A stretch of DNA of 64,000 nt from Xylocopa sonorina (lineage: Eukaryota > Arthropoda > Insecta > Hymenoptera > Apidae). The stretch spans positions 1,240,001 through 1,304,000 of the forward strand of contig NW_027490098.1 of the NCBI RefSeq assembly GCF_050948175.1, written 5' to 3'. Below, in pieces: positions 33,801-48,800 of this stretch (its first letter is position 1; each line of letters starts with the position of its first letter). The translations under genes and the position numbers were made by a program. Under the pieces are notes generated by a model. That model did no database searches. It worked only from the letters and a program-made list of their open reading frames with translations, and was not told the origin of the DNA.

Positions 33801-34979
33801 GTGTCTGCAGATGTCTAGGTATCGTAGCAATAGAGTTCTTATGATCCTTAAAACGCGATATCGCATCGCATTTCTATGTTTCATGATAAGATATAATATT
33901 CACTGCGAAGTGTTATGCATTCCTCGTCTACGATTCAAATGAATGTAAATGCGACACTTCCTTGCTAGGAAATAGCGTCTGCACATGTCTAGGCATCGTA
34001 GCAAAAGAGTTCAAATGCTTCTTAAAACGAGATATTGCATCTCATATCTATGTTTCATGATAAGATATAATATTCATTGCGAAGTGTTATGCATTCCTCG
34101 TATACGATTCAAATGAATGTGAATGCGATACTTCCTCGCTAGGAAATAGCGTTTGCAGATGTCTACGTATCGTAGCACTAGCTTTCTAATGCTTCTTAAA
34201 ACGCGATATCGCATCTCATTTCTATGTTTCATGGTAAGATATAATATGATTTGCGAAGTGTTATGTATTCCTCGTCTACACTACAAGTGAATGTAAATGC
34301 GACACTTCCTAGCAAGGAAATAGCGTTTGCAGATGTCTACGTATCGAAGCAATAGAGTTCAAATGCTTCTTAAAACGAGATATTGCATCTCATATCCATG
34401 TTTCATGATAAGATATAATATTCATTGCGAAGTGTTATGCATTCCACGTCTACGATTCAAATGAATGTAAATGCGACACTTCCTTGCAAGGAAATAGCGT
34501 TTGCAGATGTCTACGTATCGTAGCAATAGATTCCTTATGCTTCTTAAAACGCGATATCGCATCACATTTCTATGTTTCATGGTAAGATATAACATGACTT
34601 GCGAAGTGTTGTGAATTCCTCGTCTACACTTCAAATGAATGTGAATGCGATACTTCCTCGCTAGGAAATTGCGTTTGCAGATGTGTACGTATCGTAGCAA
34701 AAGCTTTCTAATGCTTCTTAAAACGCGATATCGCATCTCATTTCTATGTTTCATGGTAAGATATAATATGATTTGCGAAGTGTTATATATTCCTCGTCTA
34801 CACTTCAAATGAATGTAAATGCGGCACTTCCTTGCTAGGAAATAGTGTCTGCAGATGTCTAGGTATCGTAGCGATAGAGTTCTAATGCTTCTTAAAACGC
34901 GATATCGCATCTCATTTCTATGTTTCATGGTAAGATATAATATGATTTGCGAAGGGTTATGTATTCCTCGTCTACACTT

Positions 34980-34992
34980 CAAATAAAATGTA
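34980..34992 (+). repeat. 1-bp insertion inside a monomer
   Basis: TTCAAATAAAATG replaces TTCAAATGAATG. Adds the single extra base that explains the offset between the 33-kb and 48-kb blocks. Confidence 0.85.
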
Positions 34993-36794
34993 AATGCGAC
35001 ACTTCCTTGCAAGGAAATAGCGTTTACAGATGTCTACCTATCGTAGCAATAGAGTTCTAATGCTTCTTAAAACGCGATATCGCATCTCATTTCTATGGTT
35101 CATGGTAAGATATAATATGATTTGCGAAGTGTTATGTATTCCTCGTCTACACTTCAAATGAATGTAAATGCGACACTTCCTTGCTAGGAAATAGCGTCTG
35201 CAGATGTCTAGGTATCGTAGCAATAGAGTTCAGATGCTGCTTAAAACGAGATATTGCATCTCATATCTATGTTTCATGATAAGATATAATATTCATTGCG
35301 AAGTGTTATGCATTCCACGTCTACGATTCAAAAGAATGTAAATGCGACACTTCCTTGCAAGGAAATAGCGTTTGCAGATGTCTACGTATCGTAGCAATAG
35401 AGTTCTTATGATCCTTAAAACGCGATATCGCATCTCATTTCTATGTTTCATGGTAAGATATAATATGATTTGCGAAGTGTTATATATTCCTCGTCTACAC
35501 TACAAATGAATGCAAATGCGATACTTCCTTGCTAGGAAATAGTGTCTGCAGATGTGTAGGTATCGTAGCGATAGATTTCTAATGCTTCTTAAAACGAGAT
35601 ATCGCATCTCACTTCTATGTTTCATGGTAAGATATAATATGATTTGCGAAGTGTCATGTATTCCTCGTCTACACTTCAAATGAATGTAAATGCGACACTT
35701 CCTTGCAAGGAAATAGCGTCTGCAGATGTCTACGTATCGTAGCACCAGAGTTCTTATGATTCTTAAAAAGCGATATCGCATCTCATATCTATGTTTTATG
35801 ATAAGATATAATATTCATTTGGAAGTGTTATGCATTCCTCGTCTACGATTCAAATGAATGTAAATGCGACACTTCCTTGCAAGGAAATAGCGTTTGCAGA
35901 TGTATACGTATCGTAGCAATAGAGTTTTTATGATTCTTAAAACGCGATATCGCATCTCATTTCTATGTTTCATGGTAAGATATAATATGAATTGCGAAGT
36001 GTTATGTATTCCTCGTCTACACTTCAAATGAATGTAAATGCGACACTTCCTTGCAAAGAAATAGCGTTTGCAGATGTCTACGTATCGTAGCAATAGATTC
36101 CTAATGCTTCTTAAAACGCGATATCGCATCTCATTTCTATGTTTCATGGTAAGATATAACATGATTTGCGAAGTGTTATGTATTCATCGTCTACACTTCA
36201 AGTGAATGTAAATGCGACACTTCCTAGCATGGAAATAGCGTCTGCAGATGTCTACGTAACGAAGCAATAGAGTTCAAATGCTTCTTAAAACGAGATATTG
36301 CATCTCATATCTATGTTTCATGATAAGATATAACATTCATTGCGAAGTGTTATGCATTCCTCGTCTACGATTTAAATGAATGTAAATGCGACACTTCCTT
36401 GCAAGGAAATAGCGTTTACAGATGTCTACCTATCGTAGCAATAGAGTTCTAATGCTTCTTAAAACGCGATATCGCATCTCATTTCTATGGTTCATGGTAA
36501 GATATAATATGATTTGCGAAGTGTTATGTATTCCTCGTCTACACTTCAAATGAATGTAAATGCGACACTTCCTTGCTAGGAAATAGCGTCTGCAGATGTC
36601 TAGGTATCGTAGCAATAGAGTTCAGATGCTGCTTAAAACGAGATATTGCATCTCATATCTATGTTTCATGATAAGATATAATATTCATTGCGAAGTGTTA
36701 TGCATTCCACGTCTACGATTCAAATGAATGTAAATGCGACACTTCCTTGCAAGGAAATAGCGTTTGCAGATGTCTACGTATCGTAGCAATAGAG
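34985..36794 (+). repeat. Duplication with 1392-bp offset (8 monomers)
   Basis: 34985-35402 recurs at 36377-36794, sharing the rare TCTATGGTTCATGG and GTTCAGATGCTGC variants. The offset is exactly 8 x 174. Only about 418 bp of each copy match closely. Confidence 0.82.
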
Positions 36795-39700
36795 TTTTTA
36801 TGATTCTTAAAACGCGATATCGCATCTCATTTCTATGTTTCATGGTAAAATACAATATGATTTGCGAAGTGTTATGTATTCCTCGTCTACACTTCAAATG
36901 AATGTGAATGCGATACTTCCTCGCTAGGAAATAGCGTTTGCAGATGTCTACGTATCGTAGCAATAGCTTTCTAATGCTTCTTAAAACGCGATATCGCATC
37001 TCATTTCTATGTTTCATGGTAAGATATAATATGATTTGCGAAGTGTTATATATTCCTCGTCTACACTTCAAATGAATGTGAATGCGATACTTCCTCGCTA
37101 GGAAATAGCGTTTGCAGATGTCTACGTATCGTAGCATTAGCTTTCTAATGCTTCTTAAAACGCGATATCGCATCTCATTTCTATATTTCATGGTAAGATA
37201 TAACATAATTTGCGAAGTGTCATGTATTTCTCGTCTACACTTCAAATGAATGTAAATGCGACACTTCCTTGCTAGGAAATAGCGTCTGCAGATGTCTAGG
37301 TATCGTAGCAATAGAGTTCAAATGCTTCTTAAAACGAGATATTGCATCTCATATCTATGTTTCATGATAGGATATAATATTCATTGCGAAGTGTTATGCA
37401 TTCCACGTCCACGATTCAAATGAATGTAAATGCGACACTTCCTTGCAAGGAAATAGCGTTTGCAGATGTCTACGTATCGTAGCAATAGAGTTTTTATGAT
37501 TCTTAAAACGCGATATCGCATCTCATTTCTATGTTTCATGATAAGATATAATATGATTTGCGAAGTGTTATGTATTCCTCGTCTACACTTCAAATGAATG
37601 TAAATGCGACACTTCCTTGCAAAGAAATAGCGTTTGCAGATGTCTACGTATCGTAGCAATAGATTCCTAATGCTTCTTAAAACGCGATATCGCATCACAT
37701 TTCTATGTTTCATGGTAAGATATAACATGATTTGCGAAGTGTTGTGTATTCCTCGTCTACACTTCAAATGAATGTGAATGCGATACTTCCTCGCTAGGAA
37801 ATTGCGTTTGCAGATGTCCACGTATCGTAGCAATAGCTTTCTAATGCTTCTTAAAACGCGATATCGCATCTCATTTCTATGTTTCATGGTAAGATATAAT
37901 ATGATTTGCGAAGTGTTATATATTCCTCGTCTACACTTCAAATGAATGTAAATGCGACACTTCCTTGCAAGGAAATAGCGTTTGCAGATGTCTACGTATC
38001 GAAGCAATACGGTTCTTATGATTCTTAAAACGCGATATCGCATCTCATTTCTATGTTTCATGGTAAGATATAATATTCATTGCGAAGTGTTATGCATTCC
38101 TCGTCCACGATTCAAGTGAATGTAAATGCGACACTTCCTTGCAAGGAAATAGCGTTTACAGATGTCTACCTATCGTAGCAATAGAGTTCTAATCCACCTT
38201 AAAACGCGATATCGCATCTCATTTCTATGTTTCATGGTAAGATATAATATGATTTGCGAAGTGTTATGTATTCCTCGTCTACACTTCAGATGAATGTAAA
38301 TGCGACACTTCCTTGCAAAGAAATAGCGTTTGCAGATGTCTACGTATCGTAGCAATAGATTCCTAATGCTCCTTAAAACGCGATATCGCATCTCATTTCT
38401 ATGTTTCATGGTAAGATATAACATGATTTGCGAAGTGTTATGTATTCCTCGTCTACACTTCAAATGAATGTGAATGCGATACTTCCTCGCTAGGAAATAG
38501 CGTTTGCAGATGTCTACGTATCGTAGCAATAGCTTTCTAATGCTTCTTAAAACGCGATATCGCATATCATTTCTATGTTTCATGGTAAGATATAATATGA
38601 TTTGCGAAGTGTCATGTATTCCTCGTCTACACTTTAAATGAATGTAAATGCGACACTTCCTTGCTAGGAAATAGCGTCTGCAGATGTCTAGGTATCGTAG
38701 CAATAGAGTTCAAATGCTTCTTGAAACGAGATATTACATCTCATATCTATGTTTCATGACAAGATATAATATTCATTGCGAAGTGTTAAGCATTCCTCGC
38801 CTACGATTCAAATGAATGTAAGGTCGGCAATTCCTTGAAAGGAAATAGCGGTTGCAGATGTCTACGTATCGTAGCAATAGAGTTTTTATGATTCTTAAAA
38901 CGCGATATCGCATCCCATTACTATGTTTCATGGTAGGATATAATATGATTTGCGAAGTGTTATGTATTCCTCGTCTACACTTCAAATGAATGTGAATGCC
39001 ACACTTCCACGCTAGGAAATAGCGATTGCAGATGTCTACGTATCGTAGCAATAGAGTCTTTATGATTCTTAAAACGCGATATCGCATCTCATTTCTATGT
39101 TTCATGGTAAGATATAATATGATTTGCGAAGTGTCATGTATTCCTCGTCTACACTTTAAATGAATGTAAATGCGACACTTCCTTGCTAGGAAATAGCGTC
39201 TGCAGATGTCTACGTATCGAAGCAATACGGTTCTTATGATTCTTAAAACGCGATATCGCATCTCATTTCTATGTTTTATGGTAAGATATAATATTCATTG
39301 CGAAGCGTTATGCATTCCTCGTCTACGATTCAAATGAATGTAAATGCGACACTTCCTTGCAAGGAAATAGCGTTTGCAGATGTCTACGTATCGTAGCAAT
39401 AGAGTCTTTATGCTTCTTAAAACACGATATCGCATCTCATTTCTATATTTCACGGTAAGATATAATATGATTTGCGAAGTGTTATGTATTCCTCGTCTAC
39501 ACTCCAAATGATTGTGAATGCGACACTTCCTTGCAAGGAAATAGCGTTTGCAGATGTCTACGTATCGTAGCAATGGAGTTCTTATGATTCTTAAAACGCG
39601 ATATCGCATCTCAATTCTATGTTTCATGGTAAGATATAATATGATTTGCGAAGTGTTATGCATTCCTCGTCTACACTTCAAATGAATGTAAATGCGAAAC

Positions 39701-40643
39701 TTCCTTGCAAGGAAATAGCGTTTGCAGATGTCTACGTATCGTAGCAATAGAGTTCAAATGCTTCTTAAAACGAGATATTGCATTTCATATCTATGTTTCA
39801 TGATAAGATATAATATTCATTGCGAAGTGTTATGCATTCCACGTCTACGATTCAAATGAATGTAAATGCGACACTTCCTCGCAAGGAAATAGCGTTTGCA
39901 GATGTCTACGTATCGTAGCAATGTAGTTTTTATGATTCTTAAAGCGCGATATCGCATCTCATTTCTATGTTTCATGGTAAGATATAATATGATTTGCGAA
40001 GTGTTATGTATTCCTCGTCTACACTTCAAATGAATGTGAATGCCACACTTCCTCGCTAGGAAATAGCGTTTGCAGATGACTACGTATCGTAGCAATAGAG
40101 TTCTTATGATTCTTAAAACGCGATATCGCATCTCATTTCTATGTTTCATGGTAAGATATAATATGATTTGCGAAGTGTTATGTATTCCTCGTCTACACTC
40201 CAAATGATTGTGAATGCGACACTTCCTTGCAAGGAAATAGCGTTTGCAGATGTCTACGTATCGAAGCAATACGGTTCTTATGATTCTTAAAACGCGATAT
40301 CTCATCTCATTTCTATGTTTTATGGTAAGATATAATATTCATTGCGAAGCGTTATGCATTCCTCGTCTACGATTCAAATGAATGTAAATGCGACACTTCC
40401 TTGCAAGGAAATAGCGTTTGCAGATGTCAACGTATCGTAGCAATAGAGTCTTTATGATTCTTAAAACTCGATATCGCATCTCATTTCTATATTTCACGGT
40501 AAGATATAATATGATTTGCGAAGTGTCATGTATTCCTCGTCTACACTTTAAATGAATGTAAATGCGACACTTCCTTGCTAGGAAATAGCGTCTGCAGATG
40601 TCTAGGTATCGTAGCAATAGAGTTCAAATGCTTCTTGAAACGA

Positions 40644-40727
40644 GATATTACATCTCATATCTATGTTTCATGACAAGATATAATAGATATTACATCTCAT
40701 ATCTATGTTTCATGACAAGATATAATA
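40644..40727 (+). repeat. 42-bp tandem duplication inside a monomer, first copy
   Basis: A 42-base segment beginning GATATTACATCTC and ending AAGATATAATA occurs twice in a row (40644-40685 and 40686-40727). Junction repeats of ATA/GATAT suggest slippage or microhomology. The only length change in the array larger than 3 bp that is not a whole number of monomers. Confidence 0.95.
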
Positions 40728-43700
40728 TTCATTGCGAAGTGTTAAGCATTCCTCGCCTACGATTCAAATGAATGTAAGGTCGGCACTTCCTTGAAAGGAA
40801 ATAGCGTTTGCAGATGTCTACGTATCGTAGCAATAGAGTTTTTATGATTCTTAAAACGCGATATCGCATCCCATTACTATGTTTCATGGTAAGATATAAT
40901 ATGATTTGCGAAGTGTTATGTATTCCTCGTCTACACTTCAAATGAATGTGAATGCCACACTTCCACGCTAGGAAATAGCGATTGCAGATGTCTACGTATC
41001 GTAGCAATAGAGTTCTTATGATTCTTAAAACGCGATATCGCATCTCATTTCTATGTTTCATGGTAAGATATAATATGATTTGCGAAGTGTTATGTATTCC
41101 TCGTCTACACTTCAAATGAATGTAAATGCGACACTTCCTTGCAAGCAAATAGCGTTTGCAGATGTCTACGTATCGAAGCAATACGGTTCTTATGATTCTT
41201 AAAACGCGATATCGCATCTCATTTCTACGTTTTATGGTAAGATATAATATTCATTGCGAAGCGTTATGCATTCCTCGTCTACGATTCAAATGAATGTAAA
41301 TGCGACACTTCCTTGCAAGGAAATAGCGTTTGCAGATGTCTACGTATCGTAGCAATAGAGTCTTTATGATTCTTAAAACTCGATATCGCATCTCATTTCT
41401 ATATTTCACGGTAAGATATAATATGATTTGCGAAGTGTTATGTATTCCTCGTAAACACTTCAAATGAATGTGAATGCGATACTTCCTCGCTAGGAAATAG
41501 CTTTTGCAGATGTCTACGTATCGTAGCATTAGCTTTCTAATGCTTCTTAAAACGCGATATCGCATCTCATTTCTATATTTCATGGTAAGATATAACATGA
41601 TTTGCGAAGTGTCATGTATTCCTCGTCTACACTCCAAATGATTGTGAATGCGACACTTCCTTGAAAGGAAATAGCGTTTGCAGATGTCTACGTATCGTAG
41701 CAATGGAGTTCTTATGATTCTTAAAACGCGATATCGCATCTCAATTCTATGTTTCATGGTAAGATACAATATGATTTGCGAAGTGTTATGCATTCCTCGT
41801 CTACACTTCAAATGAATGTAAATGCGAAACTTCCTAGCAAGGAAATAGCGTTTGCAGATGTCTACGTATCGTAGCAATAGATTTCTAATGCTTCTTAAAA
41901 CGCGATATCGCATCTCATTTCTATGTTTCATGGTAAGATATAATATGATTTGCGAAGTGTTATGTATTCCTCGTCTACACTTCAAATGAATGTGAATGCG
42001 ATACTTCCTCGCTAGGAAATAGCGTTTGCAGATGTCTACGTATCGTAGCATTAGCTTTCTAATGCTTCTTAAAGCGCGATATCGCATCTCATTTCTATAT
42101 TTCATGGTAAGATATAACATGATTTGCGAAGTGTCATGTATTCCTCGTCTACACTCCAAATGATTGCGAATGCGACACTTCCTTGCTAGGAAATAGCGTC
42201 TGCAGATGTCTAGGTATCGTAGCAATAGAGTACAAATGCTTCTTAAAACGAGATATTGCATTTCATATCTATGTTTCATGATAAGATATAATATTCATTG
42301 CGAAGTGTTATGCATTCCACGTCTACGATTCAAATGAATGTAAATGCGACACTTCCTTGCCAGGAAATAGCGTTTGCAGATGTCTACGTATCGTAGCAAT
42401 AGAGTTCTTATGATTCTTAAAACGCGATATCGCATCTCATTTCTATGTTTCATGGTAAAATACAATATGATTTGCGAAGTGTTATGTATTCCTCGTCTAC
42501 ACTCCAAATGATTGTGAATGCGACACTTCCTTGCAAGGAAATAGCGTTTGCAGATGTCTACGTATCGTAGCAATAGAGTTTTTATGATTCTTAAAACGCG
42601 ATATCGCATCTCATTTCTATGTTTCATGATAAGATATAATATGATTTGCGAAGTGTTATGTATTCCTCGTCTACACTTCAAATGAATGTAAATGCGACAC
42701 TTCCTTGCAAAGAAATAGCGTTTGCAGATGTCTACGTATCGTAGCAATAGATTCCTAATGCTTCTTAAAACGCGATATCGCATCACATTTCTATGTTTCA
42801 TGGTAAGATATAACATGATTTGCGAAGTGTTGTGTATTCCTCGTCTACACTTCAAATGAATGTGAATGCGATACTTCCTCGCTAGGAAATTGCGTTTGCA
42901 GATGTCCACGTATCGTAGCAATAGCTTTCTAATGCTTCTTAAAACGCGATATCGCATCTCATTTCTATGTTTCATGGTAAGATATAATATGATTTGCGAA
43001 GTGTTATATATTCCTCGTCTACACTTCAAATGAATGTAAATGCGACACTTCCTTGCAAGGAAATAGCGTTTGCAGATGTCTACGTATCGAAGCAATACGG
43101 TTCTTATGATTCTTAAAACGCGATATCGCATCTCATTTCTATGTTTCATGGTAAGATATAATATTCATTGCGAAGTGTTATGCATTCCTCGTCCACGATT
43201 CAAGTGAATGTAAATGCGACACTTCCTTGCAAGGAAATAGCGTTTACAGATGTCTACCTATCGTAGCAATAGAGTTCTAATCCACCTTAAAACGCGATAT
43301 CGCATCTCATTTCTATGTTTCATGGTAAGATATAATATGATTTGCGAAGTGTTATGTATTCCTCGTCTACACTTCAGATGAATGTAAATGCGACACTTCC
43401 TTGCAAAGAAATAGCGTTTGCAGATGTCTACGTATCGTAGCAATAGATTCCTAATGCTCCTTAAAACGCGATATCGCATCTCATTTCTATGTTTCATGGT
43501 AAGATATAACATGATTTGCGAAGTGTTATGTATTCCTCGTCTACACTTCAAATGAATGTGAATGCGATACTTCCTCGCTAGGAAATAGCGTTTGCAGATG
43601 TCTACGTATCGTAGCAATAGCTTTCTAATGCTTCTTAAAACGCGATATCGCATATCATTTCTATGTTTCATGGTAAGATATAATATGATTTGCGAAGTGT

Positions 43701-45731
43701 CATGTATTCCTCGTCTACACTTTAAATGAATGTAAATGCGACACTTCCTTGCTAGGAAATAGCGTCTGCAGATGTCTAGGTATCGTAGCAATAGAGTTCA
43801 AATGCTTCTTGAAACGAGATATTACATCTCATATCTATGTTTCATGACAAGATATAATATTCATTGCGAAGTGTTAAGCATTCCTCGCCTACGATTCAAA
43901 TGAATGTAAGGTCGGCAATTCCTTGAAAGGAAATAGCGGTTGCAGATGTCTACGTATCGTAGCAATAGAGTTTTTATGATTCTTAAAACGCGATATCGCA
44001 TCCCATTACTATGTTTCATGGTAGGATATAATATGATTTGCGAAGTGTTATGTATTCCTCGTCTACACTTCAAATGAATGTGAATGCCACACTTCCACGC
44101 TAGGAAATAGCGATTGCAGATGTCTACGTATCGTAGCAATAGAGTCTTTATGATTCTTAAAACGCGATATCGCATCTCATTTCTATGTTTCATGGTAAGA
44201 TATAATATGATTTGCGAAGTGTCATGTATTCCTCGTCTACACTTTAAATGAATGTAAATGCGACACTTCCTTGCTAGGAAATAGCGTCTGCAGATGTCTA
44301 CGTATCGAAGCAATACGGTTCTTATGATTCTTAAAACGCGATATCGCATCTCATTTCTATGTTTTATGGTAAGATATAATATTCATTGCGAAGCGTTATG
44401 CATTCCTCGTCTACGATTCAAATGAATGTAAATGCGACACTTCCTTGCAAGGAAATAGCGTTTGCAGATGTCTACGTATCGTAGCAATAGAGTCTTTATG
44501 CTTCTTAAAACACGATATCGCATCTCATTTCTATATTTCACGGTAAGATATAATATGATTTGCGAAGTGTTATGTATTCCTCGTCTACACTCCAAATGAT
44601 TGTGAATGCGACACTTCCTTGCAAGGAAATAGCGTTTGCAGATGTCTACGTATCGTAGCAATGGAGTTCTTATGATTCTTAAAACGCGATATCGCATCTC
44701 AATTCTATGTTTCATGGTAAGATATAATATGATTTGCGAAGTGTTATGCATTCCTCGTCTACACTTCAAATGAATGTAAATGCGAAACTTCCTTGCAAGG
44801 AAATAGCGTTTGCAGATGTCTACGTATCGTAGCAATAGAGTTCAAATGCTTCTTAAAACGAGATATTGCATTTCATATCTATGTTTCATGATAAGATATA
44901 ATATTCATTGCGAAGTGTTATGCATTCCACGTCTACGATTCAAATGAATGTAAATGCGACACTTCCTCGCAAGGAAATAGCGTTTGCAGATGTCTACGTA
45001 TCGTAGCAATGTAGTTTTTATGATTCTTAAAGCGCGATATCGCATCTCATTTCTATGTTTCATGGTAAGATATAATATGATTTGCGAAGTGTTATGTATT
45101 CCTCGTCTACACTTCAAATGAATGTGAATGCCACACTTCCTCGCTAGGAAATAGCGTTTGCAGATGACTACGTATCGTAGCAATAGAGTTCTTATGATTC
45201 TTAAAACGCGATATCGCATCTCATTTCTATGTTTCATGGTAAGATATAATATGATTTGCGAAGTGTTATGTATTCCTCGTCTACACTCCAAATGATTGTG
45301 AATGCGACACTTCCTTGCAAGGAAATAGCGTTTGCAGATGTCTACGTATCGAAGCAATACGGTTCTTATGATTCTTAAAACGCGATATCTCATCTCATTT
45401 CTATGTTTTATGGTAAGATATAATATTCATTGCGAAGCGTTATGCATTCCTCGTCTACGATTCAAATGAATGTAAATGCGACACTTCCTTGCAAGGAAAT
45501 AGCGTTTGCAGATGTCAACGTATCGTAGCAATAGAGTCTTTATGATTCTTAAAACTCGATATCGCATCTCATTTCTATATTTCACGGTAAGATATAATAT
45601 GATTTGCGAAGTGTCATGTATTCCTCGTCTACACTTTAAATGAATGTAAATGCGACACTTCCTTGCTAGGAAATAGCGTCTGCAGATGTCTAGGTATCGT
45701 AGCAATAGAGTTCAAATGCTTCTTGAAACGA

Positions 45732-45815
45732 GATATTACATCTCATATCTATGTTTCATGACAAGATATAATAGATATTACATCTCATATCTATGTTTCA
45801 TGACAAGATATAATA
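45732..45815 (+). repeat. 42-bp tandem duplication inside a monomer, second copy
   Basis: The same 42-bp direct duplication as at 40644-40727, exactly 5088 bp further on. It was carried along by the large duplication, so it predates it. Confidence 0.95.
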
Positions 45816-48800
45816 TTCATTGCGAAGTGTTAAGCATTCCTCGCCTACGATTCAAATGAATGTAAGGTCGGCACTTCCTTGAAAGGAAATAGCGTTTGCA
45901 GATGTCTACGTATCGTAGCAATAGAGTTTTTATGATTCTTAAAACGCGATATCGCATCCCATTACTATGTTTCATGGTAAGATATAATATGATTTGCGAA
46001 GTGTTATGTATTCCTCGTCTACACTTCAAATGAATGTGAATGCCACACTTCCACGCTAGGAAATAGCGATTGCAGATGTCTACGTATCGTAGCAATAGAG
46101 TTCTTATGATTCTTAAAACGCGATATCGCATCTCATTTCTATGTTTCATGGTAAGATATAATATGATTTGCGAAGTGTTATGTATTCCTCGTCTACACTT
46201 CAAATGAATGTAAATGCGACACTTCCTTGCAAGCAAATAGCGTTTGCAGATGTCTACGTATCGAAGCAATACGGTTCTTATGATTCTTAAAACGCGATAT
46301 CGCATCTCATTTCTACGTTTTATGGTAAGATATAATATTCATTGCGAAGCGTTATGCATTCCTCGTCTACGATTCAAATGAATGTAAATGCGACACTTCC
46401 TTGCAAGGAAATAGCGTTTGCAGATGTCTACGTATCGTAGCAATAGAGTCTTTATGATTCTTAAAACTCGATATCGCATCTCATTTCTATATTTCACGGT
46501 AAGATATAATATGATTTGCGAAGTGTTATGTATTCCTCGTAAACACTTCAAATGAATGTGAATGCGATACTTCCTCGCTAGGAAATAGCTTTTGCAGATG
46601 TCTACGTATCGTAGCATTAGCTTTCTAATGCTTCTTAAAACGCGATATCGCATCTCATTTCTATATTTCATGGTAAGATATAACATGATTTGCGAAGTGT
46701 CATGTATTCCTCGTCTACACTCCAAATGATTGTGAATGCGACACTTCCTTGAAAGGAAATAGCGTTTGCAGATGTCTACGTATCGTAGCAATGGAGTTCT
46801 TATGATTCTTAAAACGCGATATCGCATCTCAATTCTATGTTTCATGGTAAGATACAATATGATTTGCGAAGTGTTATGCATTCCTCGTCTACACTTCAAA
46901 TGAATGTAAATGCGAAACTTCCTAGCAAGGAAATAGCGTTTGCAGATGTCTACGTATCGTAGCAATAGATTTCTAATGCTTCTTAAAACGCGATATCGCA
47001 TCTCATTTCTATGTTTCATGGTAAGATATAATATGATTTGCGAAGTGTTATGTATTCCTCGTCTACACTTCAAATGAATGTGAATGCGATACTTCCTCGC
47101 TAGGAAATAGCGTTTGCAGATGTCTACGTATCGTAGCATTAGCTTTCTAATGCTTCTTAAAGCGCGATATCGCATCTCATTTCTATATTTCATGGTAAGA
47201 TATAACATGATTTGCGAAGTGTCATGTATTCCTCGTCTACACTCCAAATGATTGCGAATGCGACACTTCCTTGCTAGGAAATAGCGTCTGCAGATGTCTA
47301 GGTATCGTAGCAATAGAGTACAAATGCTTCTTAAAACGAGATATTGCATTTCATATCTATGTTTCATGATAAGATATAATATTCATTGCGAAGTGTTATG
47401 CATTCCACGTCTACGATTCAAATGAATGTAAATGCGACACTTCCTTGCCAGGAAATAGCGTTTGCAGATGTCTACGTATCGTAGCAATAGAGTTCTTATG
47501 ATTCTTAAAACGCGATATCGCATCTCATTTCTATGTTTCATGGTAAAATACAATATGATTTGCGAAGTGTTATGTATTCCTCGTCTACACTCCAAATGAT
47601 TGTGAATGCGACACTTCCTTGCAAGGAAATAGCGTTTGCAGATGTCTACGTATCGTAGCAATGGAGTTCAATTGCTTCTTAAAACGAGATATTGCATCTC
47701 ATATCTATGTTTCATGATAAGATATAATATTCATTGCGAATTGTTATGCATTCCTCGTCTACGATTCAAATGAATGCAAATGCGACACTTCTTTGCAAGG
47801 AAATAGCGTTTGCAGATGTCTACGTATCGAAGCAATAGCTTTCTAAAGCTTCTTAAAACGCGATATCGCATCTCATTTCTATGCTTCATGGTAAGATATA
47901 ATATGATTTGCGAAGTGTTATGTATTCCTCGTCTACACTTCAAATGAATGTGAATGCCACACTTCCTCGCTAGGAAATAGCGTTTGCAGATGTCTACGTA
48001 TCGTAGCAATAGAGTTCTTATGCTTCTTAAAACACGATATCGCATCTCATTTCTATATTTCACGGTAAGATATAATATGATTTGCGAAGTGTTATGTATT
48101 CCTCGTCTACACTCCAAATGATTGTGAATGCGACACTTCCTTGCAAGGAAATAGCGTTTGCAGATGTCTACGTATCGTAGCAATGGAGTTCTTATGATTC
48201 TTAAAACGCGATATCGCATCTCAATTCTATGTTTCATGGTAAGATATAATATGATTTGCGCAGTGTTATGCATTCCTCGTCTACACTTCAAATGAATGTA
48301 AATGTGAAATCTCCTTGCAAGGAAATAGCGTTTGCAGATGTCTACGTATCGTAGCAATAGATTTCTAATGCTTCTTAAAACGCGATATCGCATCTCATTT
48401 CTATGTTTCATGGTAAGATATAATATGATTTGCGAAGTGTTATGTATTCCTCGTCTACACATCAAATGAATGTGAATGCGATACTTCCTCGCTAGGAAAT
48501 AGCGTTTGCAGATGTCTACGTATCGTAGCATTAGCTTTCTAATGCTCCTTAAAACGCGATATCGCATCTCATTTCTATCTTTCATGGTAAGATATAACAT
48601 GATTTGCGAAGTGTCATGTATTTCTCGTCTACACTTCAAATGAATGTAAATGCGACACTTCTTTGCTAGGAAATAGCGTCTGCAGATGTCTAGGTATCGT
48701 AGCAATAGAGTTCAAATGCTTCTTAAAACGAGATATTGCATCTCATTTCTATGTTTCATGATAAGATATAATATTCATTGCGAAGTGTTATGCATTCCTC

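Larger units (their letters stand above)
37430..47662 (+). repeat. Tandem segmental duplication, 5088-bp period (29 monomers + 42 bp)
   Basis: 37430-42517 recurs at 42518-47605, and the match runs on to about 47662. 5088 = 29 x 174 + 42, the 42 being an internal duplication present in both copies. In all stretches I compared line by line I saw no difference, including private variants such as TTTCTACGTTTTATGG (41221 and 46309). This is either the most recent event in the array or an assembly duplication. Confidence 0.92.
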
